Source: Thalassobaculum litoreum DSM 18839
Lineage (GTDB): Bacteria > Pseudomonadota > Alphaproteobacteria > Thalassobaculales > Thalassobaculaceae
Length of the DNA: 64,000 nucleotides
Direction: 5' to 3'
Assembly (NCBI RefSeq): GCF_900102465.1
Contig: NZ_FNBW01000001.1
Location: forward strand, 558,557-622,556
Position 1 is the stretch's first letter. The number at the start of each line of letters is the position of its first letter. The position numbers were made by a program, and so were the translations under genes. Shown piece after piece: positions 36,317 to 45,896 of this stretch. Under the pieces are notes generated by a model. It ran no database searches. It saw nothing but the letters and a program-made list of their open reading frames with translations, and was not told the DNA's origin.

Positions 36317-37585
36317 CTACTCGCCCTCCTCCTCGCCGCCGTCGCCGCGCTCATCATCGGTCGTGCCCGGCCGGGGCTTCCTGCGGGCGGACACGTCTCC
36401 TCCAGGCGGCGCATAGGTCTCCGGCGTGTCGCGGTCGCCGTTCGGGTCGGCGCCCGTCCCTGAATCGTCGTCCGGCACGGTCTCGACATAGATCGAACGG
36501 CTCGGGAAGGCGAAACCGGCGCCGGATCCTTCCACCACCTGCTTGATGTGGTAGGCGAAGCGCTCGCGGATCTCCAGCCACTCGCCCCAATCGGTGGTCT
36601 TGGTGAAGCAGTAGACCAGGATCTCGATGGCGCTGTCGGAGAAGTCGTTGACCCGCACGAACAGGCTGCCCCCGTCCGGCTGGACGAATTCCTCGTTGCC
36701 GATGAGATAGGCCTCGATGCCGTCGCGGATCTCGCGGAGCTGGTCGATGGACGTGCGGTATTCCACCGCGATGCTCCAGTAGATCCGCCGCTCGGTCATG
36801 CGGGAGTAGTTGGTCAGCGCGTTGTCGGACAGCTTGGTGTTCGGCACATAGACCGGCGACAGGTCGAACCGCCGCACCGAGGTGGAGCGGAAGCCGATCT
36901 CCATGACCGTGCCCTCGATCACGCCGTCGACCTCGATCCAGTCGCCATTCTCGAACCGCCGCTCGGCCAGGATCAGGATGCCGGCGATCAGGTTCTTGAA
37001 CAGGTCCTGGGCCCCCAGGGCGACCGCCACGCCGACCAGGCCGAGTCCGGCCAGCAGGCCGACTACGTTGACGCCCCAGACCTCCAGCACCGCCGTGCCG
37101 CCGAGGAACAGCAGCACCACCTTGGCCGACTTCGCCAGCCAGTCCACCAGGGGGCCGCCGAGCCGCAGCCGCAGCCCGGTGCTGAGCTGCACGAACGGGT
37201 CGACGGCGCGGTACAGCGCCCAGAACAGCATCACCACCAGAAGCGAGCGCGCCAGATTGCCCATCGTCCAGCGCAGGACCGTGTCCGCTTCCAGGTACTG
37301 GTGGGCGATCAGGGCGGCGATGATCGCCGGCAGCAGGCGCAGCGGCGTCTTCACGGCGTTCAGCAGGCGCCGGTAATGCACGGCCCTGCCGTCGTCGTCT
37401 GCGACGGTGACCACGGTCCTGGAAATGATCCGCGCCAGGAGGCTCGGCAGGATCAGGCAGGCGATCAGAACCGCCGTGCCGGCGGCGACCAGCCCGGTGT
37501 TGATGCCGAAGATGTCGCCCTGCCAAAGCTGCGCGGAGTCCGCCCATAGGGCGCGGAGTGCGGACTCGATATCGTCGAAAGTCAT
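36317..37585 (-). CDS. Mechanosensitive ion channel, MscS family
   Basis: The 422-residue channel has about four N-terminal membrane segments (about 22-160), the Gly/Ala-rich pore helix VVGLLAGLGLVGVAVALGAQ (about 180-199), and the cytoplasmic beta domain with GDWIEVDGVIEGTVMEIG and FRSTSVRRFD, as in MscS. It releases solutes during osmotic downshock. The C-terminal 60 residues are an acidic, disordered tail not found in MscS itself. AATCG-rich sequence upstream gives no obvious promoter. Confidence 0.93.
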   Translation of the reverse strand: MTFDDIESALRALWADSAQLWQGDIFGINTGLVAAGTAVLIACLILPSLLARIISRTVVTVADDDGRAVHYRRLLNAVKTPLRLLPAIIAALIAHQYLEADTVLRWTMGNLARSLLVVMLFWALYRAVDPFVQLSTGLRLRLGGPLVDWLAKSAKVVLLFLGGTAVLEVWGVNVVGLLAGLGLVGVAVALGAQDLFKNLIAGILILAERRFENGDWIEVDGVIEGTVMEIGFRSTSVRRFDLSPVYVPNTKLSDNALTNYSRMTERRIYWSIAVEYRTSIDQLREIRDGIEAYLIGNEEFVQPDGGSLFVRVNDFSDSAIEILVYCFTKTTDWGEWLEIRERFAYHIKQVVEGSGAGFAFPSRSIYVETVPDDDSGTGADPNGDRDTPETYAPPGGDVSARRKPRPGTTDDERGDGGEEEGE

Positions 37586-37688
37586 GCGAACGCGGGCCGT
37601 GGGATCATGTGTGTCTGGTGACCAGCCGCCCCCTTGTCCCGGCGCCCGGTGTCACGACAACGCGCGGCGTCCCCTGTGGTTCCGCCGG

Positions 37689-38093
37689 TCACCCGGCGGC
37701 TCGGTCGAGCGGACGCTTCTTGCCGGTGTCGTCGATCGCCACGTAGGTGAAGCGCCCCTCGGTCACCAGCAGCCGCTCCTCGCGTTCCTGAAACCAGCGG
37801 ATCTTCCAGGCCTCGATCGCCACGGTGATGGAGGTCCGGCCGACCTTCTCGATATCGCCGTAGCAGCACAGCACGTCGCCGACGCCGACCGGCCGGATGA
37901 AGGTCATCGCCTCGATGCCGACGGTCGCCACCCGGCCATGCGCCCGGTGCGCGGCCGCCAGTCCGCCGGCGATGTCCATCTGGCTCAGCACCCAGCCGCC
38001 GAAGATGTCGCCGTTCGGGTTTGTGTCGGCCGGCATGGCAATGGTACGGATCTGCATCTCGCCGCGCGGCTGGCGGCCCGTTTCGGTTTCCAT
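37689..38093 (-). CDS. Acyl-CoA thioesterase, YciA-like
   Basis: This is a hot-dog fold thioesterase of 134 residues, with the YciA signature MPADTNPNGDIFGGWVLSQMD that carries the catalytic Asp, and the F(T)YVAID strand. It hydrolyses acyl-CoA esters in the cytoplasm. The ATG at 38093 is chosen because it yields the normal family length. A longer frame to 38180 has no ribosome site. It is divergent from parE. Confidence 0.88.
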   Translation of the reverse strand: METETGRQPRGEMQIRTIAMPADTNPNGDIFGGWVLSQMDIAGGLAAAHRAHGRVATVGIEAMTFIRPVGVGDVLCCYGDIEKVGRTSITVAIEAWKIRWFQEREERLLVTEGRFTYVAIDDTGKKRPLDRAAG

Positions 38094-38198
38094 CAGGCTT
38101 CCCCTCACGGTGTGAACCGCACTATATCTTGCGCTCGCCCTGTGGGCGGCTACACGATAGACTAACGCGTCCTCGTCCAACTCGCACTGTCGGATCCC

Positions 38199-40211
38199 AT
38201 GTCAGACCTGTTCGCAAGCAACGCCGCGGCCGACACTTCGGGCTACTCCGCCAAGGACATCGAGGTCCTGGAGGGGCTGGAGCCGGTACGCCGGCGCCCC
38301 GGCATGTATATCGGCGGCACGGACGAGCGCGCCCTGCACCATCTGGTCGCCGAGGTGCTGGACAACTCCATGGACGAGGCCGTGGCCGGCTTCGCCTCGC
38401 GGATCGAGATCGAGCTCTCCGCCGACCAGACCGTCACCATCCGCGACAACGGCCGCGGCATTCCGGTCGACCCGCATCCGCGCTTCCCGGACAAGTCGGC
38501 GCTGGAGGTGATTCTCACCACCCTGCATGCCGGTGGCAAGTTCTCCGACAAGGTCTACGCCACGGCCGGCGGCCTGCACGGCGTCGGCATCTCGGTGGTC
38601 AACGCCCTGTCCGACCGTCTGGAGGTAGAGGTCGCCCGCGACAAGCGGCTCTACGCCCAGCATTTCTCGCGCGGCCTGCCCCAGGGCAAGCTGCAGACGA
38701 TCGGCGCCGCCCCGAACCGGCGCGGCACGACCGTGCGCTTCCATCCCGACGCGGAGATCTTCGGCACGGCGCTGAAGTTCCGCCCGGCGACCCTGTTCCG
38801 CATGGCGCGCTCCAAGGCCTATCTCTTCAAGGGCGTCGAGATCCGCTGGAAATGCGATCCCGACATGCTGCGCGAGGGCGACACCACGCCGGCGGAAGCC
38901 ACCCTGCACTATCCCGGCGGCCTCGCCGACTTCCTGGCCAGCGCCATGGAGGGCCGCCGCACCGTGGCGACCCAGCCCTTCACCGGCGACGTGGAATCGC
39001 CCGGCGAACAGGGCCGCGTGGAATGGGCGGTCACCTGGCCGGACGACCAGGACGACGGGTTCCTGCACGCCTATTGCAACACCATCCCCACGCCGATGGG
39101 CGGCACCCACGAGGCCGGCCTGCGCACCGCCCTGGCGCGCGGCATCAAGGCCTATGGCGAGCTGGTGAACAACAAGAAGGCGGCGCAGATCACCGCCGAA
39201 GACATCATGGCCGGCGCCTGCGTCATGCTCAGCGTGTTCATCCGCGAGCCGTCCTTCCAGGGCCAGACCAAGGACAAGCTGGCCAGCCCGCACGCCACCA
39301 AGCTGGTGGATCAGGCGGTGAAGGACCATTTCGACCACTGGCTCTCCGGCGATCCGGAAACCGCCAACCGGCTGCTGGAACACCTGATCGAGCGCGCCGA
39401 GGACCGGCTGCGCCGCCGCCAGCAGAAGGAGGTCAGCCGCAAGACCGCCACCCGCAAGCTGCGCCTGCCCGGCAAGCTGGCCGACTGCTCGCGCTCCGAC
39501 AACGAGGGCACCGAGATCTTCCTGGTCGAGGGCGACAGCGCCGGCGGCTCCGCCAAGCAGGCCCGCAACCGGGCGACCCAGGCGGTACTGCCCCTGCGCG
39601 GCAAGATCCTGAACGTGGCCAGCGCCTCGGTTGAGAAGCTGCGGGCCAACCAGGAACTCAGCGACCTGCTGCTCGCACTCGGCTGCGGTTCCGGCTCGTC
39701 CTACAAGCAGGACGCGCTGCGCTACGAGAAGGTCATCATCATGACCGACGCCGACGTGGACGGTGCCCACATCGCCTCGCTGCTGATGACGTTCTTCTAC
39801 CGCGAGATGCCGCGGCTGATCGCCGACGGCCACCTGTACCTCGCCATGCCGCCGCTCTACCGGTTGGTGCAGGGCGGCAAGACCGTCTATGCCCGCGACG
39901 ACGCCCACCGCGAAGAGCTGATGAAGACCGACTTCAACGCCCGCGGCAAGGTCGAGATCAGCCGCTTCAAGGGCCTGGGCGAGATGCCGCCGAAGCAGCT
40001 CAAGGAAACCACCATGGACCCGACCACCCGCCAGCTCCTGCGGGTGAAGATCCCGCCGAGCGGCGGCCCGGAACTGGTGGTCGAGCCGGAACTGGAAAGC
40101 GAGACCGAGCGCACCCGCGAGATGGTCGAGACCCTGATGGGCAAGAAGGCCGAACGCCGCTTCGACTTCATCCAGGCGAACGCCAAGTTCGTGCTGGAGG
40201 TGGATGTCTGA
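38199..40211 (+). CDS. parE: DNA topoisomerase IV subunit B
   Basis: ParE is the ATPase subunit that works with ParC to decatenate chromosomes. The 670-residue protein begins with the GHKL ATPase (LDNSMDEAVAG, DNGRGIPVD, AGGLHGVGISVVNALS) and has the TOPRIM motifs EGDSAGGSAKQARNR and DADVDGAHIASLL. The C-terminus ends FIQANAKFVLEVDV, which distinguishes ParE from the longer GyrB. parC is not in the window. Confidence 0.96.
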   Translation: MSDLFASNAAADTSGYSAKDIEVLEGLEPVRRRPGMYIGGTDERALHHLVAEVLDNSMDEAVAGFASRIEIELSADQTVTIRDNGRGIPVDPHPRFPDKSALEVILTTLHAGGKFSDKVYATAGGLHGVGISVVNALSDRLEVEVARDKRLYAQHFSRGLPQGKLQTIGAAPNRRGTTVRFHPDAEIFGTALKFRPATLFRMARSKAYLFKGVEIRWKCDPDMLREGDTTPAEATLHYPGGLADFLASAMEGRRTVATQPFTGDVESPGEQGRVEWAVTWPDDQDDGFLHAYCNTIPTPMGGTHEAGLRTALARGIKAYGELVNNKKAAQITAEDIMAGACVMLSVFIREPSFQGQTKDKLASPHATKLVDQAVKDHFDHWLSGDPETANRLLEHLIERAEDRLRRRQQKEVSRKTATRKLRLPGKLADCSRSDNEGTEIFLVEGDSAGGSAKQARNRATQAVLPLRGKILNVASASVEKLRANQELSDLLLALGCGSGSSYKQDALRYEKVIIMTDADVDGAHIASLLMTFFYREMPRLIADGHLYLAMPPLYRLVQGGKTVYARDDAHREELMKTDFNARGKVEISRFKGLGEMPPKQLKETTMDPTTRQLLRVKIPPSGGPELVVEPELESETERTREMVETLMGKKAERRFDFIQANAKFVLEVDV

Positions 40212-40272
40212 GGCCGGCGCATAGCCGACGGGCAGGGAACATCCAATGAGAGTGGCTCGATCCTGATTTGCA

Positions 40273-40320
40273 TCAGGATGACGGGTGGGGCGCAACATTC
40301 AATTTTCGACGTCATCCTGA
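40273..40320. repeat. 11-base inverted repeat after parE
   Basis: TCAGGATGACG (40273-40283) and CGTCATCCTGA (40310-40320) form an inverted pair with a 26-base spacer. The second arm runs into the end of the DMT gene. It may be a bidirectional terminator or a REP-type remnant. A related CGTCATCCCGA sequence occurs at 58296. Confidence 0.5.
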
Positions 40321-41288
40321 CGCACGTCAGGATCTACGCGTGCATTCTCAGCGCGGTCCTGCGGCAGGCTCGCCAGCACCGCCGACCCGCCGATCAGCGC
40401 AACGCCGAGACTGGCGGTGACGCTCGGAGCTTCGCCGAAGAAGGCGACCGCCCAAACCGTCGCGAACAGCAGGTAGCCGTTGTCGAACACGCCGACCACA
40501 GGCGCGGGTGCTAGCTGGTAGGCCTTGGCGACGGCGCTGGCGATGATCGCCATGAACAGGCCGCGCAACCCGATCAGCGCCCAGTCATCCGGGCGCAGAT
40601 CCGGCCAGACCGAGAGCAGGTACGGATGCTCTCCCGTCGCCGGCCGCAACAGAGCAAGCGCCGCCACGGTGCCCGCCCCCGCCAGTCCCAGACAAAAATT
40701 CAGGTTCAGCGCCATGCCGAGCGGCTCCTCTGTCCGGCACCAGCGCCAGGTGATCACTCCGGCCAGGGCATAGAGGAAGGACGCCAGCAAGGGCAACAGG
40801 GCGGCGGGCGACAAATTCCCCGCATCCGGCCGCAGCACCAACAGCACGCCGACAAACCCGACGGCCACCGCCGCCCGGCGCCTCGGGCTCACCCGTTCGC
40901 GCAGCAGCACCCGCGACAGCACCGCCATCCAGAGCGGCGAGGTGTAGAAAGCCGCCGCCGCCAGGGAGAAGGTCAGGCTCGGCAGCGAGGCGTAATACGC
41001 CGCCCACATGCCGGTCAGGCACAGGCTGCGGAGCCACACCGCCCGGCCCCAGCGCCACCGGCGCGCCGGGCGCGGTACGGCAAGGCGGATCAGCCCTGCG
41101 ATCAGGCCGGCCGCGAGAACTGAGCGCAGGAGGAAGAGCTGACCCAGCGCCAGTCGATCGCTCGCCAGCTTCACCAGAGCGTCGGACAGCGAGAGCAGGA
41201 AGACGGCGACCAGGATCGCCAGCGCACCGCGGACGGTCGGGCGCAGGGTCGGGCGGCCAGCGGGGCATAGACGAAGGATCTGTTCCAT
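40299..41288 (-). CDS. DMT-superfamily (EamA) transporter
   Basis: This is a 329-residue membrane protein with about ten helices in two EamA repeats (about 18-145 and 165-300). Signature stretches are ALAILVAVFLLSLSDALVK and AAFYTSPLWMAVLSRVLLRERVS. Family members export amino acids or related metabolites. The ATG at 41288 removes an 11-residue extension. The divergent LysR gene starts 69 bp away, so it probably regulates this exporter. Confidence 0.88.
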   Translation of the reverse strand: MEQILRLCPAGRPTLRPTVRGALAILVAVFLLSLSDALVKLASDRLALGQLFLLRSVLAAGLIAGLIRLAVPRPARRWRWGRAVWLRSLCLTGMWAAYYASLPSLTFSLAAAAFYTSPLWMAVLSRVLLRERVSPRRRAAVAVGFVGVLLVLRPDAGNLSPAALLPLLASFLYALAGVITWRWCRTEEPLGMALNLNFCLGLAGAGTVAALALLRPATGEHPYLLSVWPDLRPDDWALIGLRGLFMAIIASAVAKAYQLAPAPVVGVFDNGYLLFATVWAVAFFGEAPSVTASLGVALIGGSAVLASLPQDRAENARVDPDVRQDDVEN

Positions 41289-41357
41289 GCGGTTGTTGAA
41301 ACCGATGCCGCAAGCTAGCACAAATGACTAAGGCACCATATTTAGAAACCCACAGTT

Positions 41358-42263
41358 ATGCGTTCTATCGCCCGCCATCTGCCGCCGCTCGCCACCCTGC
41401 GCTGCTTCGAGGCCGCCGCGCGCCATGAAAGCTTCACCCTGGCGGCGGACGAGCTCGGTCTGACCCAGGCGGCGGTCAGCAAACAGGTCCGACAGCTTGA
41501 GCAGGATCTCGGGGCCGCGCTGTTCGAACGGCGCAACCGAGCGGTGTTCCTGACAGAGGACGGACGGCGCCTCGGCCGCACGGTCAGCGCCGCCCTGGGC
41601 GACATCGCCGCCGAAGCGACCCGCATCCGCGGCCGACCGGAAGCGGGGGAAGCCATCCTGCTCTGCCAGCTCTGCGAGGCGTTCTACTGGCTGATGCCCC
41701 GGCTCTCCCGCTTTCACGAACGCCACCCGGAGATCGCCCTGCGGGTGGTCTCCACCCTGCAGCCGGTGACCGAAGCGACCCAGCCCTATGACGTGGCCCT
41801 GCAGACCGCCTCGCGCCCCGCCGGTTCGGCCGCGCTCGCCTTCACCGCCGGCGACGAGATCTTCCCGGTCTGCGCGCCGTCGCTCCTCGCCGGCCGCGCC
41901 CTGCCGCTTCCCCCGGAGGACCTGGCCGGGTACCCGCTGCTCGCCCACAGCGTGGCGCCGCAGGCCTGGATGGAGTGGGACGACTGGTTTGCCGCAATCG
42001 GCAGCCAACAGCGGGCCGGGTCCCGCCTGCGGAGCTTCGACAGTTTTCCGCTGGTGCTCCAGGCCGCCGTCGCCGGCCAGGGCATGGCGCTCGGCTGGCG
42101 GCGGACGGTGGACGGGATGCTGAGCGAGGGCAAGCTGCTCCGTCCCTGCCGGGCGAGCGTCGTGCGACCGGCGGAGATCGCCGTCTATACCGGCCCAGCA
42201 AACGCGAAACGCCCGGAAACCCGGGCGCTTCTGAACTGGCTGGCGGAGGAGCTGCGGGACTGA
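41358..42263 (+). CDS. LysR-family regulator, GcvA-like
   Basis: The 301-residue protein opens with the GcvA-group wording LPPLATLRCFEAAARHESFTLAADELGLTQAAVSKQVRQLE (the recognition helix lies in the second half), followed by a substrate-binding-like effector domain. GcvA relatives often control amino acid metabolism or beta-lactamase genes. It is divergent from the DMT exporter across 69 bp, the usual arrangement for LysR and its target. Confidence 0.9.
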   Translation: MRSIARHLPPLATLRCFEAAARHESFTLAADELGLTQAAVSKQVRQLEQDLGAALFERRNRAVFLTEDGRRLGRTVSAALGDIAAEATRIRGRPEAGEAILLCQLCEAFYWLMPRLSRFHERHPEIALRVVSTLQPVTEATQPYDVALQTASRPAGSAALAFTAGDEIFPVCAPSLLAGRALPLPPEDLAGYPLLAHSVAPQAWMEWDDWFAAIGSQQRAGSRLRSFDSFPLVLQAAVAGQGMALGWRRTVDGMLSEGKLLRPCRASVVRPAEIAVYTGPANAKRPETRALLNWLAEELRD

Positions 42264-42290
42264 GCCACCGCCCCTCCGCCGATACCGAAG

Positions 42291-43736
42291 TTACTCGGCC
42301 GCGGCCGAGGGGCGCGGCTGCAGCGGCGGCTGCACGTCGGTCGGGATCGGGCAGGTATAGGGCTGCTTGGTCAGCCGGGCCTGGTGGTCCTTCTTGGCGC
42401 GGGCCAGCAGCACCTCGTCGGTGAACAGCTTGCGGGCCAGCGCGCCCATGGCCGCTCCGGCATAGGTCATGCCCTTATGGGCGGCCGGCGCCTTGCCCTG
42501 GGCCGTGATCTGCCAGGAATGGCCCGGCGTGCCGATGGCGTGGGTCGCGACCCGGGCCTGCACCGTCGGCACCGCCCAGGACACGTCGGCCACGTCGGTC
42601 GAGCCCATCATGCCGTCGCCCTTGAGGTCGCGCGGCACCACGTAGTCGCAGAGCGGCTCGTTCTCGCGCGGCTCGACACCGAAGCGGCGGGCGCTGGCCA
42701 GGATGTCGCCCTCGCTCAGGGTCGCCTGGATCTCGGCGGCGTATTTCCGGTCGGCATCGTCGAACGCCACCCCGCCGAGGCCGTCCATGACGTCCTGCAG
42801 CGCCTCCTCAAGCGGCGTGTTGCCGAGCAGGTTGGAGACGGCGGAGATCACCTGCGGCTGCACGCTCGTCTCGGTCATCAGCGCGGCACCCTCGGCCACC
42901 TTCTTGACCCGCTCGATCAACGCCATCATCCCCGGCAGATCGGTGGCGCGCACGGTGTAGCGGATCTTGGCGCGGCCCTGGACAACGTTCGGCGCGGTGC
43001 CGCCGGCATCCAGATAGGCGTAGTGGATACGCGCCGAGCTCGGCATGTGCTCGCGCATGTACTGGATGCCGACATTCATCAGCTCGCAGGCGTCGAGCGC
43101 GCTGCGACCCAGATGCGGAGCGGCGGCGGCATGGCTGGAGCGGCCGGTGAAGGTGAAGTCGATGCGGGTGTTGGCCAGGCTCTGGGCGTCGTCGACCTTG
43201 GTGTGGGTCGCCGGATGCCAGGTGATGGCGGCGTCCACATCGTCGAACGCACCATCGCGCACCATGAACGCCTTGGCGGCGCCGCCCTCCTCGGCCGGAC
43301 AGCCGTAATAGCGCACGCGGCCCGGGGTGCCGGTCTCGGCCAGCCAGTCCTTCAGCGCGCAGGCGGCCAGCAGGGCGGCGGAACCCAGCAGGTTGTGGCC
43401 GCAGCCATGGCCGGCCCCACCTGCGGTGAGCGGCTTCGGCTCGGCGATGTTGGCGACCTGGCTGAGGCCCGGCAGCGCGTCGTATTCTCCGAGGATGGCG
43501 ATCACCGGACCGCCCTCGCCCGCCTCGCCCATCACGGCGGTCGGGATGCCGGCGACCTCCTCGGTGACGGTGAAGCCCTTGGCCTTCAGCACGGCGGTGT
43601 GCTGGGCGCAGGACTCGTACTCGGCATAGAGGGTTTCGGGCATGCCCCACACCGTGTCGGACAGCTCGATCAGGTCCGGCGTGTGGGTGTCGATATGGGT
43701 GAGGATCGGCTCGACGTTCTTCATCACGGAATCCAT
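42291..43736 (-). CDS. M20 amidohydrolase, AbgB-like
   Basis: The 481-residue zinc hydrolase has GEYDALPGLSQ and the metal-binding GHGCGHNLLGSAALLAA, together with EEGG (catalytic Glu) and HPATHTKVD, as in AbgB (p-aminobenzoyl-glutamate hydrolase subunit) and related amidases. It probably cleaves an N-acyl or N-aroyl amino acid. I start at the ATG at 43736, giving the same length as AbgB. An upstream extension has the character of noise. The alpha/beta hydrolase gene lies just upstream on the same strand. Confidence 0.88.
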   Translation of the reverse strand: MDSVMKNVEPILTHIDTHTPDLIELSDTVWGMPETLYAEYESCAQHTAVLKAKGFTVTEEVAGIPTAVMGEAGEGGPVIAILGEYDALPGLSQVANIAEPKPLTAGGAGHGCGHNLLGSAALLAACALKDWLAETGTPGRVRYYGCPAEEGGAAKAFMVRDGAFDDVDAAITWHPATHTKVDDAQSLANTRIDFTFTGRSSHAAAAPHLGRSALDACELMNVGIQYMREHMPSSARIHYAYLDAGGTAPNVVQGRAKIRYTVRATDLPGMMALIERVKKVAEGAALMTETSVQPQVISAVSNLLGNTPLEEALQDVMDGLGGVAFDDADRKYAAEIQATLSEGDILASARRFGVEPRENEPLCDYVVPRDLKGDGMMGSTDVADVSWAVPTVQARVATHAIGTPGHSWQITAQGKAPAAHKGMTYAGAAMGALARKLFTDEVLLARAKKDHQARLTKQPYTCPIPTDVQPPLQPRPSAAAE

Positions 43737-43876
43737 CAGGTTGGAGCGGCCGGCGCGAGGGCCGCAGGCTGGCTGCGGCGGGCCGGTCGAAAGATCGGAC
43801 CTTCTGGATATACCGATCCGGGCAGACACCCGAAAGACGGAGAAATCGACAGGGTCCGTCCCGGGTGCGGAACCGA

Positions 43877-44578
43877 TCAGGCCTGCAGCCAGTCGCGCAG
43901 GGCTTCGCCGCATGCGTCCGGCTTCTCCAGGGCCGGCAGGTGGCCGCAGGTCTCCACGATGCGCAGATCCGCATGGGGGATCGCCGCCGCCATCTCCTCG
44001 CTGAGATCCACGGGGGTGAGCTGGTCGTCGCGTCCGCACATCACCAGGGTCGGCACCGTCACGCCGGCCAGGAGCTCCCGGCTGTCGTCCCGGCTCAGGA
44101 TCGCCTTCTGCTGCCGGATGAAGCCGTCCTTGCCGATGCGCGCGGCCATGTCGAAGATCGGCCGGGTCACGCTCTCGTCGTCCAGCCGGCTCTTGTGCAC
44201 CAGCATCGGCAGCAGGCGCGGCGTCACGCCCTTGAACTTCCCCTTGTCGGCCAGCTCAATCAGGCCGGTGCGCCGGCGGCGCTGGTCGTCGGAATCCTGG
44301 CGGGCCGAGGTGTCGAGCAGGGCCAGCCGCTCGATACGCCCCGGTGCCTGGCGCAGGATCTCCAGGGCGACGTAGCCGCCCATGGACAGGCCGGCGACGG
44401 CCAGCTCGCCCTCGGTCTCGGCCAGCACCTGGGCGGCGATGTCGCGGATATCCTCATGGGCCGTGGTGTCCGGGATCACGATGCGGTCGACCAAATCGTC
44501 GAGCATCGGGACCTGTCTGGCCCACAGCTCGGCGTCGTTCAGCAGGCCGGGGATCAGGACGAGGGCTTCTGCGGGCAC
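43877..44578 (-). CDS. Alpha/beta-fold hydrolase
   Basis: The 233-residue hydrolase has the nucleophile elbow GLSMGGY (Ser about 84), an Asp in CGRDDQLTP (about 185) and a catalytic His in CGHLPALEKP (about 210), which form the Ser-Asp-His triad. No lid or signal peptide is seen, so it is cytoplasmic. The substrate is unknown. Its order before the AbgB-like gene (141 bp gap) suggests possible co-transcription. Confidence 0.87.
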   Translation of the reverse strand: MPAEALVLIPGLLNDAELWARQVPMLDDLVDRIVIPDTTAHEDIRDIAAQVLAETEGELAVAGLSMGGYVALEILRQAPGRIERLALLDTSARQDSDDQRRRRTGLIELADKGKFKGVTPRLLPMLVHKSRLDDESVTRPIFDMAARIGKDGFIRQQKAILSRDDSRELLAGVTVPTLVMCGRDDQLTPVDLSEEMAAAIPHADLRIVETCGHLPALEKPDACGEALRDWLQA

Positions 44579-44699
44579 GGGCGCTCCAATACTGAGGTTA
44601 CCGGGGCGGGGTTGCCGGTTGGCGGGTCGCGGACGGATGATCGGGGCCTAAGGGCGTGACCAAACGCTTACAAGCAATGATCCCGGGGGGAAACCGACA

Positions 44700-45785
44700 A
44701 TGGCCATCGACCGCATCCGATCCGACCACTACCGCATCCCGCTGCCGGTGGTGCTGTCGGACTCCACCCATAAGGAGATCACACATTTCGAGCTGATCGC
44801 CACCCGGATCGGGACGACCGACGGGGCCGAGGGGCTCGGCTATACCTATACGGTCGGCTATGGCGGCGGCTCGGTGCATTCCCTGCTGACCCGCGACCTG
44901 CCCGACCTGCTGCTCGGCGCCGAAGAGACCCGGATCGAGGCGCTGTGGAAGGAGATGTGGTGGCGCCTGCACTGGGTCGGGCGCGGCGGGTCGGCCGCCT
45001 TCGCCATGGCGGCGGTGGACGTGGCGCTGTGGGACCTCATGGGCAAGCGCGCCGGCCTGCCCTTGTGGCGCCTGCTCGGCGGGGCCGATCCCACCGTGCC
45101 GGTCTATGCCGGCGGCATCGACCTGTTCTTCACCCTGGACGCCCTGCTGGAACAGACCAGCGGCAACCTGGATGCCGGGTTCGAGGCGATCAAGATGAAG
45201 GTCGGCCGCAAGAAGCTCAGCGAGGATGTGGAGCGGGTCGCCGCCATGCGGGACTACCTGGGCGACGGCTTCGCGCTGATGGCCGACGCCAATATGGGCT
45301 GGGACCGGCCGCGCGCCATCGCCGCGGCCCGGGCGCTGGCGCCGTACGATCTGGTGTGGCTGGAGGAGCCGCTGGAGCCGGAGGATGTCGCCGGCTACGC
45401 CGAGGTCGCGCGGATCGGCACGCCGGTCGCCGCCGGGGAGAATTTCCACAACCTGCAGGAATTCTCCCAGCTCATCGCCGCCGGCGGGGTGCACTACGTC
45501 GAGCCGGACCTGGCCTGCCTGGGCGGCATCACCGCCTGGATGAAGGCCGCCCGCATGGCCGAGGCGGCGCATCTGCCGGTCACCTCCCACGGGGTGCACG
45601 ATCTGCATGTGCACCTGATGGCCGCCGTGCCCAACGCCTCCTATCTGGAGAGACACGGCTTCGGGCTGGAGCGGTTCATGGAGAACCCGCTGCTCATCGA
45701 AAAGGGCCGCGCCGTCGCCCCGGAACGGCCGGGACACGGCGTGACCCTGAATTTCGACGCGCTGGAGGAATATCGGGTTAGCTGA
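44700..45785 (+). CDS. Mandelate racemase/muconate lactonizing enzyme family protein
   Basis: The 361-residue enolase-superfamily enzyme has an N-terminal capping domain and a TIM barrel. It shows catalytic Lys in IKMKVG (about 164), metal ligands in ADANMGWD, LEEPLEP and GENFHN, and a His in SHGVHDLHVH, which fits the mandelate racemase subgroup. Such enzymes dehydrate sugar acids or racemise 2-hydroxy acids. The exact reaction cannot be told from sequence. It is divergent from the alpha/beta hydrolase and ends at a long inverted repeat. Confidence 0.88.
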   Translation: MAIDRIRSDHYRIPLPVVLSDSTHKEITHFELIATRIGTTDGAEGLGYTYTVGYGGGSVHSLLTRDLPDLLLGAEETRIEALWKEMWWRLHWVGRGGSAAFAMAAVDVALWDLMGKRAGLPLWRLLGGADPTVPVYAGGIDLFFTLDALLEQTSGNLDAGFEAIKMKVGRKKLSEDVERVAAMRDYLGDGFALMADANMGWDRPRAIAAARALAPYDLVWLEEPLEPEDVAGYAEVARIGTPVAAGENFHNLQEFSQLIAAGGVHYVEPDLACLGGITAWMKAARMAEAAHLPVTSHGVHDLHVHLMAAVPNASYLERHGFGLERFMENPLLIEKGRAVAPERPGHGVTLNFDALEEYRVS

Positions 45786-45806
45786 ATTTGTTGACTTGAA
45801 GTCGGT

Positions 45807-45876
45807 CCAGCCCGCTCCCCCACCCGGCCACCCACGTAAGTATCCTGATGGGTGGCCGGGTGGGGGAGCGGGCTGG
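45807..45876. terminator. 28-bp perfect inverted repeat between convergent genes
   Basis: The arm 45807-45834 (starts CCAGCCCGCTCCCCC) is exactly repeated in inverse at 45849-45876 with a 14-base loop. It lies between the racemase-family gene (ends 45785) and the AtzH-like gene (ends 45897), so it would form a very stable hairpin in both transcripts. No T tract follows. It is longer than a normal terminator and could derive from a mobile repeat. Confidence 0.6.
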
Positions 45877-45896
45877 CGATGCTCTTGGCTACAGAC

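Noticed and set aside
38202-40298. An open frame of about 700 codons opposite parE
   Set aside because: parE is certain from its ATPase and TOPRIM motifs. The antisense frame shows only Gly/Ala/Arg/His-rich composition without recognisable domains.
42384-44375. An open frame of 663 codons opposite the AbgB-like and alpha/beta hydrolase genes
   Set aside because: It crosses two well-supported genes and has no family character.
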